From CAYLSV01 sp964386435 (GTDB lineage Bacteria > Planctomycetota > Phycisphaerae > Tepidisphaerales > Tepidisphaeraceae): a DNA stretch of 64,000 nt. Shown in pieces: positions 53,857-61,832 of this stretch (within the stretch, counting starts at the first letter, position 1; every line of letters starts with the position of its first letter). The notes under the pieces are model-generated. The model was not told the origin of the DNA. It saw only the letters and a list, made by a program, of their open reading frames with translations, and did not search any database. The translations under genes and the position numbers were made by a program. The stretch lies in contig CAYLSV010000002.1 in the NCBI GenBank assembly GCA_964386435.1, positions 28,558 through 92,557 on the forward strand, in the 5' to 3' direction.

Positions 53857-54570
53857 ATGAAGATAATCACAGTGGCTTGGAAGACAGGTTCGGTAATTTT
53901 TGAGAGAGTCCGTGTTGCGGTGGCGCGGTTTGACGCGAGGCTTCCGCCCTTCGGCTTGGTCCCGCGGAGCTGTCTGGCGGCCACGCTGCTGCTGCTGGGT
54001 GTGCAGTCCGCGGGTTGCCAAACTGACAACGCAAGTACGCCCGCGATACAAGACCCTTCGCGTTCGAGGACGACGATGCGCTATACATTCGACGGGAAAC
54101 GCCGCGAACTCCTGCCGCGACCGCTAAACCGGACCGGCGAGATGGGCGGCCTCAAGGACCACGACAATCTCTACAGGGACAGAGAGATTAACGGCGTGGG
54201 GGTTCTCGTCCTCAGCTACCGGGTTCCGCGAGAGGAGCATGGCAGGGCGAAAGACGAACACTGGCTAGGCCGGTCGAAGAAGATCCTGTTCCGCGACACG
54301 CGTGACGATTCCGTCCGCCGTGAGGTTCTGGACCGGTTCGAGCTCGTCGTCATCCTCATCCAGACGGTCCCGTGGGGGTCGCCGGAAGACTACCCGAACT
54401 CGTTCGTCCGCGGCTACATCTTCGAGGCGGGCGAGCTTTTCGAAGGCAAGGGCCCTTGGGTCGACACGGGCGAGAACCTATACCGTCCGACGGAGGTCCC
54501 GAGTTGGCCGGGGGGAGCTGGGTTTCCGTTCGTGGAGGCGTACATCGAATCACGTGGCGGGCAGAGCTGA
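53857..54570 (+). CDS. Hypothetical lipoprotein in the inserted cassette
   Basis: 237 residues from ATG 53857 (GGGAG 6-11 nt upstream). Hydrophobic LAATLLLLGVQSAGC gives a lipobox with Cys near 54, but the n-region before it is unusually long, so a later GTG start (at about 53917) is possible. The mature part has DGKRRELLPRPLNRTGEMGG, YRVPREEHGRAKDEHWLGRS and several Trp/Pro-rich turns; no known domain was recognised. Codon use looks slightly less GC-biased than in housekeeping neighbours. It is transcribed opposite to trmD and rplS on either side. Confidence 0.6.
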   Translation: MKIITVAWKTGSVIFERVRVAVARFDARLPPFGLVPRSCLAATLLLLGVQSAGCQTDNASTPAIQDPSRSRTTMRYTFDGKRRELLPRPLNRTGEMGGLKDHDNLYRDREINGVGVLVLSYRVPREEHGRAKDEHWLGRSKKILFRDTRDDSVRREVLDRFELVVILIQTVPWGSPEDYPNSFVRGYIFEAGELFEGKGPWVDTGENLYRPTEVPSWPGGAGFPFVEAYIESRGGQS

Positions 54571-54595
54571 CGGGGTGGAGAAGATACCGCCCGAA

Positions 54596-54660
54596 CAATG
54601 ACTCCCGACCCCTTTTCCGCCTCCTTTTCCGCCTCGACCCCTTTTCCGCCTTTTCCGACC
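54596..54660. repeat. Family D (REP-like) unit, left side of cassette
   Basis: CAATGACTCCCGACCCC then TTTTCCGCC at 54596-54621, followed by three partial copies of CCTTTTCCGCC up to 54660. The 26-bp unit is repeated in inverted orientation at 56410-56435, so the pair brackets the interrupted gene at 54737. Confidence 0.85.
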
Positions 54661-56083
54661 CTAGAGATTGGGCCGACGGCGGCGGTTGCTAAACCGTGTA
54701 GGATATATCTGAAGGGGGATCGAACGAGGCGTATCTATGCGATTCTTCTCCAAGTTGACCGCCGTCCTTGTCCTCTGCGTCCTTCTTTGGCCGTCGCTGG
54801 CGGGTGCGGCGGCGGACGAGCGGGCTGGCCAACTCGAGGACCCGGCCGCCGTCGCCGATGGCTTGATGAGCCTGTTTTACGCCGCGCTGCGCAACGAGTC
54901 GATGTTCGAGAAGCAGTCGGAGTGGCGGAAATGGCATGGGGGCATCAGGCGGATGGTCAATGTCTCGCCGCTGCTGGAGGCGGCCCAGACCTTCACCCAG
55001 GCGGCCGAGCGCTTCCCGGTCCACCCCGAGATCATCCGCGTCATTGAGGCGCAGCTGGACGCCTCGGGCACGGCGTAGGCCGGGCTCGACGTCGCCCGGC
55101 GGCACCGGCTCATGGACTACGCGCTCAAGCTCCAGGCCTCGCGCGGCAGCACGGCGCTCATGCTCCGGCTGCAGTGGGCGGGGGGCGTCGAGGCCGCCCA
55201 GCCCCTGCGGGCGCTACACCAATTGGAACCGTCATCCGACGCGATTCCGCCCCTCTGGTCCGACGACCGGAACGTCCAGCTGGGCCCGAACCACGTTCTT
55301 CTCGTCGAGCCGACGAACCGCATGCTCTACTGGATCGGGGGCGGGCGGGGCAAACGCCTTACCACTCACGATGCAGTTCAGCACCTTCCGAAGTTTTCCT
55401 CCCCCGGCAGCGACGCGCTCACCCCAAGAGTTGCCTTGGCATCGGCGGAGCCGGGCGTCGGTAGCCTCATCGTCGTGCGGTTCCCCAGCAACGAGTACAC
55501 GACGCAGTGGCACGCCGCCACCTTCTTCCGCCCACCCGAGGGAACGGCCGCGGGCGATTGGGTATACATCGACGCACCGACTCATGCCTACACGGCGGGA
55601 GCCGTGCTTCCCGGTGGCGGGATCGCCCTCGGGGAGCAGCACGGCCGCGTCGTACTTCGGCGTGCCGACGGCGGTGGAGAAGATTGGTCATTGTCGCGAC
55701 CGTTCGTGGGCGTGCCGGTGGTCGGCTTGCGGGCCTCGGGGAACCGCCTGTACGCCATCGCTGACGACGGGCGGGTGGCGGCGAGGCCACTGGGTGCGGA
55801 AGGTGATTGGGAGCTGGTCCGCGGTCGCGGTAGTGTGGTGATTAGCGCGGAGGCGTGCGGCGACGGCGCGTTGGCTGTGCTGACCGAGGCCGGGGAGCTG
55901 CTGGTCGTGGGCGAGGGCGAGTCCGAGGTCATCGCCCTTCCAGGGACCCCGCCCGACGCAGTGCCCAAAGCTGTAATCCGCTGGGGTGGATCGCTGTTTG
56001 CCGTGGTAATTGAACAGGGTGACCTTCTCATGTACGAGATCGCCGACGGGCCCGCCCGGCTCATGGGACGGGTCGACCTCAAG

Positions 56084-56131
56084 CGCCTCGGCCGCCGCCT
56101 CGGCCGCCGCCTCGGCCGCCGCCTCGGCCGC
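56084..56131 (+). repeat. 12-bp minisatellite, four perfect units
   Basis: CGCCTCGGCCGC repeated four times in frame, giving Leu-Gly-Arg-Arg repeats within the interrupted gene. Perfect identity suggests recent slippage. Confidence 0.9.
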
Positions 56132-56383
56132 CGCCGCGACGAGGGCGTGCGGCTCGTGCCTTACTCGGACCGCCACGCGTTGGTGTTCGACGACACGAAG
56201 CTCACCACGCCCTCCCGGCACCAAGCGTCGCAGCTCGTGATCGATCGCCAGGGCGAGGTCGTCGGCGAGTTCTCGATCGGGCAGCAGCTCGACAAGATCC
56301 TGGAGGCCGTCGGCATGGTCGAGTGGGGCGACGCAGTAGGGGAGGGCTTCGACCTGCCTGTCTTAAAGGAGTCGGAACGAGAC

Positions 56384-56489
56384 AATGAGGGGTCGGGAGG
56401 GACAGTCAGGGCGGAAGAGGGGTCGGGAGTCATTGATTTAAGTACCTCATCTTTCCGGCGGAATCAATGGCTCCCGCCGCTTCTCCGCC
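56384..56489. repeat. Family D (REP-like) units, right side of cassette
   Basis: GAGGGGTCGGGAG occurs at 56387 and 56417 as direct copies; the longer unit 56410-56435 is the inverted copy of 54596-54621. A second inverted, more diverged copy at 56465-56489 (CAATGGCTCCCGCC) makes a hairpin with it. The repeats cover the 3' end of the interrupted gene and encode its last residues. Confidence 0.82.
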
Positions 56490-56592
56490 CCGGCTGCATC
56501 GGCTTTTGAGGCGGGTGGGACGACACTTATCGTCGTGTTCCCGAGCGTCCCTCACGACACTGGATGTCGTGTCAAAGGAATTGAGTGACGCG

Positions 56593-56697
56593 CTTCCGGT
56601 CGCGGGTCACCTGCTTTCGGTCGCCGGTCACCTCTTTCCGGTCGTGGGTCGCCCATTTCCTGTTCTGGGTCACCTATTTCCTGGTCTGGGTGCTGAT
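56593..56697. repeat. 21-bp tandem repeat, five diverged units
   Basis: Five 21-bp units of the type TTTCCGGTCGTGGGTCGCCCA. The unit length is three heptamers. The surrounding intergenic region 56510-56913 holds no convincing gene; it also has GTCGGGAGTCAATTTCCGGC at about 56719, another REP-like fragment. Confidence 0.8.
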
Positions 56698-56913
56698 CTT
56701 CGTAGGCGCGGGCTTGTGTCGGGAGTCAATTTCCGGCGGTGGTGAAGCCGATTATTCATTGACCCCGAGCTTGGGCCCATCGGGTGGTTTCGAATGCTTT
56801 GGTAGGCGGGTGGGGCGGCAAAGCAGGGTCGTGGGGCCGCTGCGGAGCTTGTGGTGACGGATTGGTGGTTCGGGGTGAGGCGGTGATGCGTCGGGGCGGC
56901 GTGGCGGTTTTGG

Positions 56914-57609
56914 CTACTTATCGAGCAGGTCGGGGCGGCGTTGTTGGGTGATGCGTTGCCGTTCGGTGGTGCGCCAGGTGGCGATTTTGGGGTGGTCGCC
57001 GCTGCTGAGGATTTCGGGGACGTTGTGGCCGCGCCAGGTGCGGGGGCGGGTGTATTGGGGGTGTTCTAGGAGTTGCTGGCCGGTGCCGTTGCCGAAGGAT
57101 TCGTCGGCGGCGCCTTCGGCGTGGCCGAGGACGCCGGGCAGGAGGCGGACGACGGCGTCGATGATGCAGAGGGCGGCGAGTTCGCCGCCGCTGAGGACGA
57201 AGTCGCCGAGGCTGATCTCTTCGGGTTGGTACTCGTCGGCGAAGCGTTCGTCGACGCCTTCGTAGTGGCCGCAGACGATGAGCAGGCGGGGGAGGGCGGC
57301 CAGGCGGTGGGCGTCGGCTTGGGTGAAGGGCTTGCCGCGGGGGCTTGTGAGGATGCGATGGGCGGGGCGGGGGTCCTCGGCCTCGATGGCGTCGACGCCG
57401 GCGGCGAGGACGGGGGCGGTCATGACCATGCCGGGGCCGCCGCCGAAGGGGCGGTCGTCGACCTTCTTGTAGTTGCCGATGCCCCATTGGCGGAGGTCGG
57501 CAAGGTGGTAGCTGACGAGCCCGGCGGCGGCGGCGCGGCCGGGGATGCTGTGCTCGAGGTACGGCCGAAGGGCGTCGGGGAACAAGGTGAGCACATCGAT
57601 CCGCGGCAT
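56914..57609 (-). CDS. trmD: tRNA (guanine-N1-)-methyltransferase TrmD
   Basis: 231 residues, normal length. TrmD methylates G37 of tRNAs next to the anticodon to prevent frameshifting. The SPOUT knot is clear: IDVLTLFPDALRPYLEHSIP at the start, DDRPFGGGPGMVMTAPVL (about 50-67), LLIVCGHYEGVDERF (about 109-123, SAM-binding) and GDFVLSGGELAALCIIDAVV. C-terminal GNGTGQQLLEHPQYTRPRTW is the tRNA-binding region. The start ATG 57609 is supported by TACGCT 6 nt upstream; an in-frame ATG ten codons earlier is less likely. It precedes the repeat-rich cassette and, beyond it, rplS. Confidence 0.96.
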   Translation of the reverse strand: MPRIDVLTLFPDALRPYLEHSIPGRAAAAGLVSYHLADLRQWGIGNYKKVDDRPFGGGPGMVMTAPVLAAGVDAIEAEDPRPAHRILTSPRGKPFTQADAHRLAALPRLLIVCGHYEGVDERFADEYQPEEISLGDFVLSGGELAALCIIDAVVRLLPGVLGHAEGAADESFGNGTGQQLLEHPQYTRPRTWRGHNVPEILSSGDHPKIATWRTTERQRITQQRRPDLLDK

Positions 57610-57615
57610 CCGACG

Positions 57616-57621
57616 AGCGTA
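57616..57621 (-). promoter_or_regulatory. Putative -10 box, leaderless start of trmD
   Basis: TACGCT on the minus strand, 6 nt before the trmD ATG. Confidence 0.45.
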
Positions 57622-57687
57622 TGCGGGGTTGGGTTGCACCGGGATAATGACAGGACCTCCGCCGCCACGCGGCGAGGGTCCGGTGGA

Positions 57688-58503
57688 TCACATTTCGGGC
57701 AGGGCATCCGCGAGGCGCAGGAAGTCGTCGATTGTCAGCGTCTCGGCGCGGGCGGTGGGGTCGATGTCCAGTGCTGGCAGATCGAGCCCGAGCGAGTCCG
57801 CGGCGTTGCGAAGGGTTTTGCGGCGTTGCTGGAAGAGCGTCGCGGCGACGTGGCGGAGCTTTGCGGCGTCGAAGTCGATCGTCCGGTGGCGGGTCAGGAC
57901 GACCAGGGCGCTGGTGATCTTCGGCGGCGGCCAGAACGCGGCCGGCGGGAGGGTACGCGGCACTTCGACGGTTGCCAGTGCTTGGCACATGACCGAGAGG
58001 GGGCCGTAGGTTTTGCCGCCGGGGTTGGCGTTGATGCGGTCGGCGACTTCCTTCTGCACTGTGAAGGCCAGGCGGGGCGAGCCGAGGGTGAGCAGCTCGA
58101 CGACCAGCGGCGAGGCGATGTTGTACGGCAGGTTCGCCACCAGCTTTGCCCCGCCCGTGGCCGCTTCGGCAAGGCGAGGGTGCAGCGTGTGCTTGTTCTG
58201 CAAAGCGTCACCCTCGACCAACTCGAACTGCGGCTCGTCGGCGAACTGCCGCCGCAGCACGCCGGCTAAATCACGGTCGATCTCGACGGCCAGCACGTTT
58301 GCCCCGCGGTCCAGCAGCTCCTCGGTCAGCGTGCCGGTGCCGGGGCCGACCTCGATGATGGTTTCGCCCGGCGAGACATCCCCGGCGTCGGCGACGAGGC
58401 GGACGAGGTTGGCGTCGACCATGAAGTTCTGCCCAAACCGGTGCTTGGGCCGCGTGGAGGCGTCGGCGAGCAGCGTGCGGATCTCGGTCGGGGTCTGGGG
58501 CAA
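57688..58503 (-). CDS. rsmA: 16S rRNA (adenine1518/1519-N6)-dimethyltransferase (KsgA)
   Basis: 271 residues from TTG 58503. KsgA dimethylates two adjacent adenines in helix 45 of 16S rRNA as a late step of 30S assembly. Seen are KHRFGQNFMVDANLVRLVAD (about 20-39), the SAM loop IIEVGPGTGTLTEEL (about 49-63), VEGDAL, NLPYNIASPLVVELL (catalytic NLPY) and FWPPPKITSALVVL. The TTG start has TACCCT 7 nt upstream and gives the normal N-terminal length. It lies 78 bp upstream of trmD's start on the same strand. Confidence 0.95.
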   Translation of the reverse strand: MPQTPTEIRTLLADASTRPKHRFGQNFMVDANLVRLVADAGDVSPGETIIEVGPGTGTLTEELLDRGANVLAVEIDRDLAGVLRRQFADEPQFELVEGDALQNKHTLHPRLAEAATGGAKLVANLPYNIASPLVVELLTLGSPRLAFTVQKEVADRINANPGGKTYGPLSVMCQALATVEVPRTLPPAAFWPPPKITSALVVLTRHRTIDFDAAKLRHVAATLFQQRRKTLRNAADSLGLDLPALDIDPTARAETLTIDDFLRLADALPEM

Positions 58504-58510
58504 GGTGGGG

Positions 58511-58516
58511 AGGGTA
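58511..58516 (-). promoter_or_regulatory. Putative -10 box, leaderless start of rsmA
   Basis: TACCCT on the minus strand, 7 nt before the TTG of rsmA. Confidence 0.4.
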
Positions 58517-58525
58517 GGGGTTGGT

Positions 58526-58576
58526 GATTTGTTCCTGGTCCTTTGATCTTGTTCCTTTGTTCTTGATCCTTTGTCC
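58526..58576. repeat. Family A heptamer array, single orientation
   Basis: About seven words of the type TTGTTCC/TGGTCCT/TTGATCC at 7-bp period. No facing inverted array is present. It lies between the divergent rsmA and the intron-split gene. Confidence 0.75.
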
Positions 58577-58606
58577 GTTGCTGGTCTTCATTCGGATCAG
58601 AGGCCG

Positions 58607-58612
58607 TAGGGT
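58607..58612 (+). promoter_or_regulatory. Putative -10 box, leaderless start
   Basis: TAGGGT, 5 nt before the ATG at 58618 of the intron-split gene. Confidence 0.4.
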
Positions 58613-58617
58613 TTGGC

Positions 58618-58728
58618 ATGGACCGTGATGCCCTCGAACGGGAGTACCTGCGACTGCTGAAGGATGTGCTGCCGGCGCGGGCGAAGGCCGAGGCGGGGTG
58701 GCCGGTGCGGTTCGACCACTGCTTTATG
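58618..58728 (+). CDS. Conserved small protein, exon 1 (split by group II intron)
   Basis: Encodes the first 37 residues (MDRDALEREYLRLLKDVLPA, then a WPVRFDHCFM end) of a protein whose remainder resumes at 61077 in the same frame after the intron. Joined, the product is 101 residues. I recognise the joined sequence as a small conserved bacterial family, sometimes labelled GCN5-related without good reason, but cannot give a function. The exon ends with a complete ATG codon directly before the intron's GTGCG. TAGGGT 5 nt before the start suggests a leaderless transcript. Confidence 0.78.
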
Positions 58729-59321
58729 GTGCGACAAGAAGTCGCAGGAAAGGAGTTCATCAACAAGATGACGGAGTAGCATCCAACTCCGTGCCCATCC
58801 CGACGTGCATCACCGGTAACGGCGTTGTGCGAAGCTCGGGACAAACGCCTAAGAGCAAGTAGCAGTCGCAAGCGAAACCTCGGGCTAGGGCAAGGCCGTT
58901 ACGACGAGTAACACCGAATCCTTGATCGAATCAGCGATAAGTGTGACCGCCGGAAAGCGAATGATACCGGTGGATTCCAGCGAGAGAATCCGGCTTCATG
59001 AAGGCCGGCGAGGCTCAACCTCATGTCGAGTTGAGCATCGGATGCCTCCAGGCTGGCGCTGAATAGAGGACGTCCGATCGGCCGCATCTCCTACCTGTGG
59101 AACTTGGTAAGCCCGTTGGGGTCCGGTTCATTCCGGTAAGCCGACCGTAAGGAAGGCCCAACCCCCCACCGGGTAAAGGAACTCGGACAAAGCGAACGCC
59201 GCCATGCCGAAAGGCAAGGGAAATCAATAACCCGGCGGATACGGGGCCGAGTGCCCCGGCGGGAGACCGCGCCCACTTCCGAGTGGTTACTGGACGGAAG
59301 ACGAACGCGAAGGAAGCGACA

Positions 59322-61031
59322 ATGACGAGCGAAAAGGAAACCGTAAGCCCGGCGCGGACGCCGACCGACTGGAACGCCATTGATTGGCGGACCGTCACGG
59401 CGTACGTTCGCAACCTTCGACGCGCGATCTTCCGGGCCGCCCGAGAGGGCGACCTCAAGAAGGTGCGCACGCTCCAGAGGATCATGCTGAACTCCCACGA
59501 GAACCGCTGCGAGGCGGTTCGACGGGTGACACAGGTGAATCGGGGCAAACGCACCGCCGGGGTAGACAAGGTTCTTGTCAAGACCCCGACCGCTCGCGGA
59601 CGGCTGGTCGATGCTCTTGCGGAAACGCAAGGATGGAAACCGAAGCCCGCGAAGCGGATTTACATCCCGAAAGCCAACGGTAAGGAACGACCGTTGGGCA
59701 TACCCGTAGTCTTCGATCGGGCACTCCAAGCAATGGTCAAGAACGCTCTTGAGCCATACTGGGAGGCGAAGTTCGAGGTCAGTAGTTACGGGTTCCGCCC
59801 TGGGCGTTCCGGCCATGATGCCATCGAGCGAATCTTCTGTCTTGCGAACGCCAAGGGAACAAGGCCGTGGGTACTCGATGCCGACATCAAGGGCGCGTTC
59901 GACAACATCAGCCACGAGGCCCTGTTAGAACAGATCGGGAACTTCCCCGCGAGGAAGCTCATCGAGCTGTGGTTGAAGGCAGGGTACATGGAAGATGGTG
60001 TTTTCAACACCACCGACGCGGGAACCCCGCAAGGTGGTGTGATCTCGCCCCTGTTGGCCAACATTGCCCTCCACGGCATGGAGGAAGCTCTGGGAGTGCG
60101 TTATCACCGACAAGGTGCAAATGCCGACCCATCTTTGTCCAGGCTCACCGTGGGGTTGGTGAGGTACGCCGATGACTTCGTTGTGTTCGCGCACACGAAG
60201 GAGAAAGCCGAAGAATCAAAGGAGAAGTTGACCAAGTTCCTTCGAGAACGAGGTCTTGCCTTCTCCGAGGAAAAGACCCAAATCGTCCATCTGGACGACG
60301 GGTTTGACTTCCTCGGCTTCAACATTCGACGATATAGGGTGACGAATGCGAGGCACGCCTCGAACCGTCGCCTGCTCATCAAGCCTAGCAAGAAGGCGGC
60401 GATCAACATGCGGAGGAAAATGAAGGCGTTGTTTAGGGAACACAGAGGTGCCCCAATGCACGCCCTCATCACACGCGCCAACCCGGTGATCCGAGGTTGG
60501 TGCAACTACCACCGTAGCGGGACTACCAACAAGACCTTTCACGGGATGGACTTGCATCTGTTTGCGCTCACCAAACGGTGGGTCGAATGGACCCACCCAA
60601 GGAAGGCTTGGTGGTGGCGACGGAAGCTGTGGGGGCCATAGCGAAAGGGAGACCAATGGTGCTTCGGCTACCGTTGGTGCTACCTCTCGAAGTTCCAATG
60701 GACCAAGATACAGCGACACGTCGCCGTTCGGGGAACGGCTTGCTGGGACGACCCGGAGTTCGCGGACTACTGGGAGAACAGGAAACGGAAGCTCTGCGAC
60801 CGCGACCTGACTGCGTTCCAACGCAAGATCGCCCGCAAGCAAGGTCATGTGTGCCCCATATGCGGCGATCACCTGCACAACGGCGAGGAACTTCATGAAC
60901 ATCATGACGTTCCCCGTACGAAAGGCGGGTCCGACCACCCGGACAACTTGAGGCTCGTCCACCTGTACTGCCACCAGCAGATACACAGGAAAGGCAGCCG
61001 ATGCCGGTTGCTTGAGCCGTGTGCGTCGTGA
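59322..61031 (+). pseudogene. Intron-encoded reverse transcriptase-maturase-HNH, interrupted by one TAG
   Basis: ATG 59322 has AAGGA upstream (a GTG at 59283 also opens the frame). The 440-residue first part has RT motifs TPQGGVISPLLANIAL and VRYADDFVVF (YADD catalytic) and the maturase X region (HALITRANPVIRGWCNYHRS). A TAG at 60639-60641 after WWWRRKLWGP stops it. In the same frame the sequence goes on with the expected D domain (DQWCFGYRWCYLSKFQWTKI) and an HNH endonuclease (CPICGD, HEHHDVPRTKGGSDHPDNL, YCHQQIH). The stop should leave RT and maturase but remove the endonuclease, so splicing may survive while normal retrohoming is impaired. Confidence 0.88.
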
Positions 61032-61076
61032 GGCGCACGCGCGGTTCTGAGGGGGCTGGGCGGCCGGCTACCCGAC
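61014..61076 (+). ncRNA. Group II intron domains V and VI
   Basis: Domain V spans 34 nt (61014-61047): GAGCCGTGTGCG pairs with CGCACGCGCGGTTC across a short bulge and loop (TCGTGAGG); the catalytic AGC triad is at its 5' side. Domain VI follows with a GGG/CCC-based stem and the bulged A at 61070. These are the diagnostic catalytic parts of a group II ribozyme. Confidence 0.9.
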
Positions 61077-61271
61077 CGGATCGTGCTCGACCACGTGTTC
61101 GGCGGCTGCTGGTACGATCACCTCGACCGCAGGAAGGGGGCGGCGTATCGGCAACTCGGCGACGCCCAACTCGCCGAGGCGGTGCGGCTGGCGGGGGTGA
61201 TCGACGAGGGCGGGCCGGTTGTGATCGGGCCGATGAACCGGCAGTCGTTGGTTTGGCGGGGCAAGACGTGA
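61077..61271 (+). CDS. Conserved small protein, exon 2
   Basis: Encodes the last 64 residues of the split protein: RIVLDHVFGGCWYDHLDRRK, a Leu-rich helix LGDAQLAEAVRLAGVI and the conserved ending GPMNRQSLVWRGKT. Exon 2 begins with a complete CGG codon, so the spliced frame reads FDHCFM-RIVLDHV without change. No stop or frameshift is present in the exon. The gene should be functional only if the intron still splices. Confidence 0.78.
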   Translation, partial: RIVLDHVFGGCWYDHLDRRKGAAYRQLGDAQLAEAVRLAGVIDEGGPVVIGPMNRQSLVWRGKT

Positions 61272-61292
61272 GGGGTTCGCCGACGTTTGGGC

Positions 61293-61298
61293 TAAGGT
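61293..61298 (+). promoter_or_regulatory. Putative -10 box, leaderless start
   Basis: TAAGGT, 7 nt before the GTG at 61306; it favours that start over the GTG at 61297, which overlaps the box. Confidence 0.35.
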
Positions 61299-61305
61299 GG
61301 TGGCG

Positions 61306-61776
61306 GTGAAGAGTCACGAGGCGATTTGCGAGGCGGTGAAGGAGCCGGGCGTCAAGCAGGTGGCGAAGGCGCTGAATGTGAGTGCGGCCTTGGTGTACAA
61401 GTGGTGCGAAGAGCCGACGGCCACCGGCGAGGGCAGCGGGGCCCGCAACCCGTTGGACCGCGTCGCCGAGCTGTACCGCCAGACGGGCGACCGGCAGATT
61501 CTCAACTGGCTGTGCAAGGAGGCCGGCGGGTTCTTTGTGAAGGACCCGGAAACCGACGACCGCCGGCGACCGGGCGAGCAGATTTTCGACCAAACCCGGC
61601 AGATGTTCGCCGACTTCAGCGAACTGCTCGATGCGATCAGCGACAGCACGAAGGACGACCCGTACATCGACGAAGACGAGGCCAAGGCGATCCGCCGGCG
61701 GTGGGAGGATCTGAAGGCGGTGCTCGAGCAATTCACGGTGGCGTGCGAGCGGGGGCATTTCCACGTGAAGCGGTGA
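61306..61776 (+). CDS. HTH protein of the phage CII/CP76-like type
   Basis: 156 residues from GTG 61306. The first third is a helix-turn-helix: CEAVKEPGVKQVAKALNVSA followed by LVYKWCEEP (about 8-36), typical of YdaS/CII-like regulators. The rest is helical (NPLDRVAELYRQTGDRQILN, LCKEAGGFFV, then a C-terminal helix around RRRWEDLKAVLEQFTVACER) and resembles phage regulatory protein CII (CP76) in plan. No phage genes are nearby, so it is probably a chromosomal regulator of this type; its target is unknown. Confidence 0.65.
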   Translation: MKSHEAICEAVKEPGVKQVAKALNVSAALVYKWCEEPTATGEGSGARNPLDRVAELYRQTGDRQILNWLCKEAGGFFVKDPETDDRRRPGEQIFDQTRQMFADFSELLDAISDSTKDDPYIDEDEAKAIRRRWEDLKAVLEQFTVACERGHFHVKR

Positions 61777-61783
61777 ATACGGA

Positions 61784-61826
61784 AGGGACTGAGGGACTGA
61801 GGGACTGAGGGACTAAGGGACTGAGG
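61784..61826 (+). repeat. 8-bp tandem repeat (AGGGACTG)
   Basis: Five near-perfect AGGGACTG units lie in the gap before the DUF502 gene. The period is 8, in contrast with the 7-bp period of other intergenic arrays in this window, and there is no inverted partner. Confidence 0.9.
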
Positions 61827-61832
61827 CATCGA

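Larger units (their letters stand above)
54737..56509 (+). pseudogene. Exported protein of unknown function, interrupted by one TAG
   Basis: One reading frame of 591 codons encodes a signal peptide (AVLVLCVLLWPSLAGAAA), a helical segment with MVNVSPLLEAAQTFTQAAERF, and then from residue about 150 a beta-rich part with repeated short modules (DGRVAARPLGAEGDWELVRG, ELLVVGEGESEVIALPG) that look propeller-like. A single in-frame TAG at 55076-55078 (after LDASGTA) splits it into 113- and 465-residue ORFs; downstream codons continue with normal protein composition (AGLDVARRHRLMDYALKLQA). The C-terminus runs into a 12-bp minisatellite and then a REP-like repeat. Decay is the simplest reading; readthrough is possible. 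Confidence 0.7.
58729..61076 (+). mobile_element. Group II intron with reverse transcriptase, 2,348 nt
   Basis: The 5' end GTGCGAC and 3' end CCCGAC fit group II rules (GUGYG...AY). Domain V is at 61014-61047 (see separate entry), and a bulged A at 61070, seven bases from the 3' end, is the likely branch point. Domains I-III are the 593 nt before the ORF. A loop with CATGAAG at 58997-59003, on a CCGGC/GCCGG stem, pairs with CTTTATG at the end of exon 1 (one G-U), so it is a good EBS1-IBS1 candidate. Removing the intron restores the host frame exactly. It is in the sense orientation. Confidence 0.9.

Noticed and set aside
53310..53903. Possible coding sequence between rplS and the lipoprotein gene
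   Set aside because: Low-complexity Pro/Arg/Thr composition and no start signal; no domain recognised.
54737..61031. Reassignment of TAG to an amino acid
   Set aside because: TAG ends clpB, the siroheme dehydrogenase, the S23 gene, the second OppC, GT1 and others at the expected family length.
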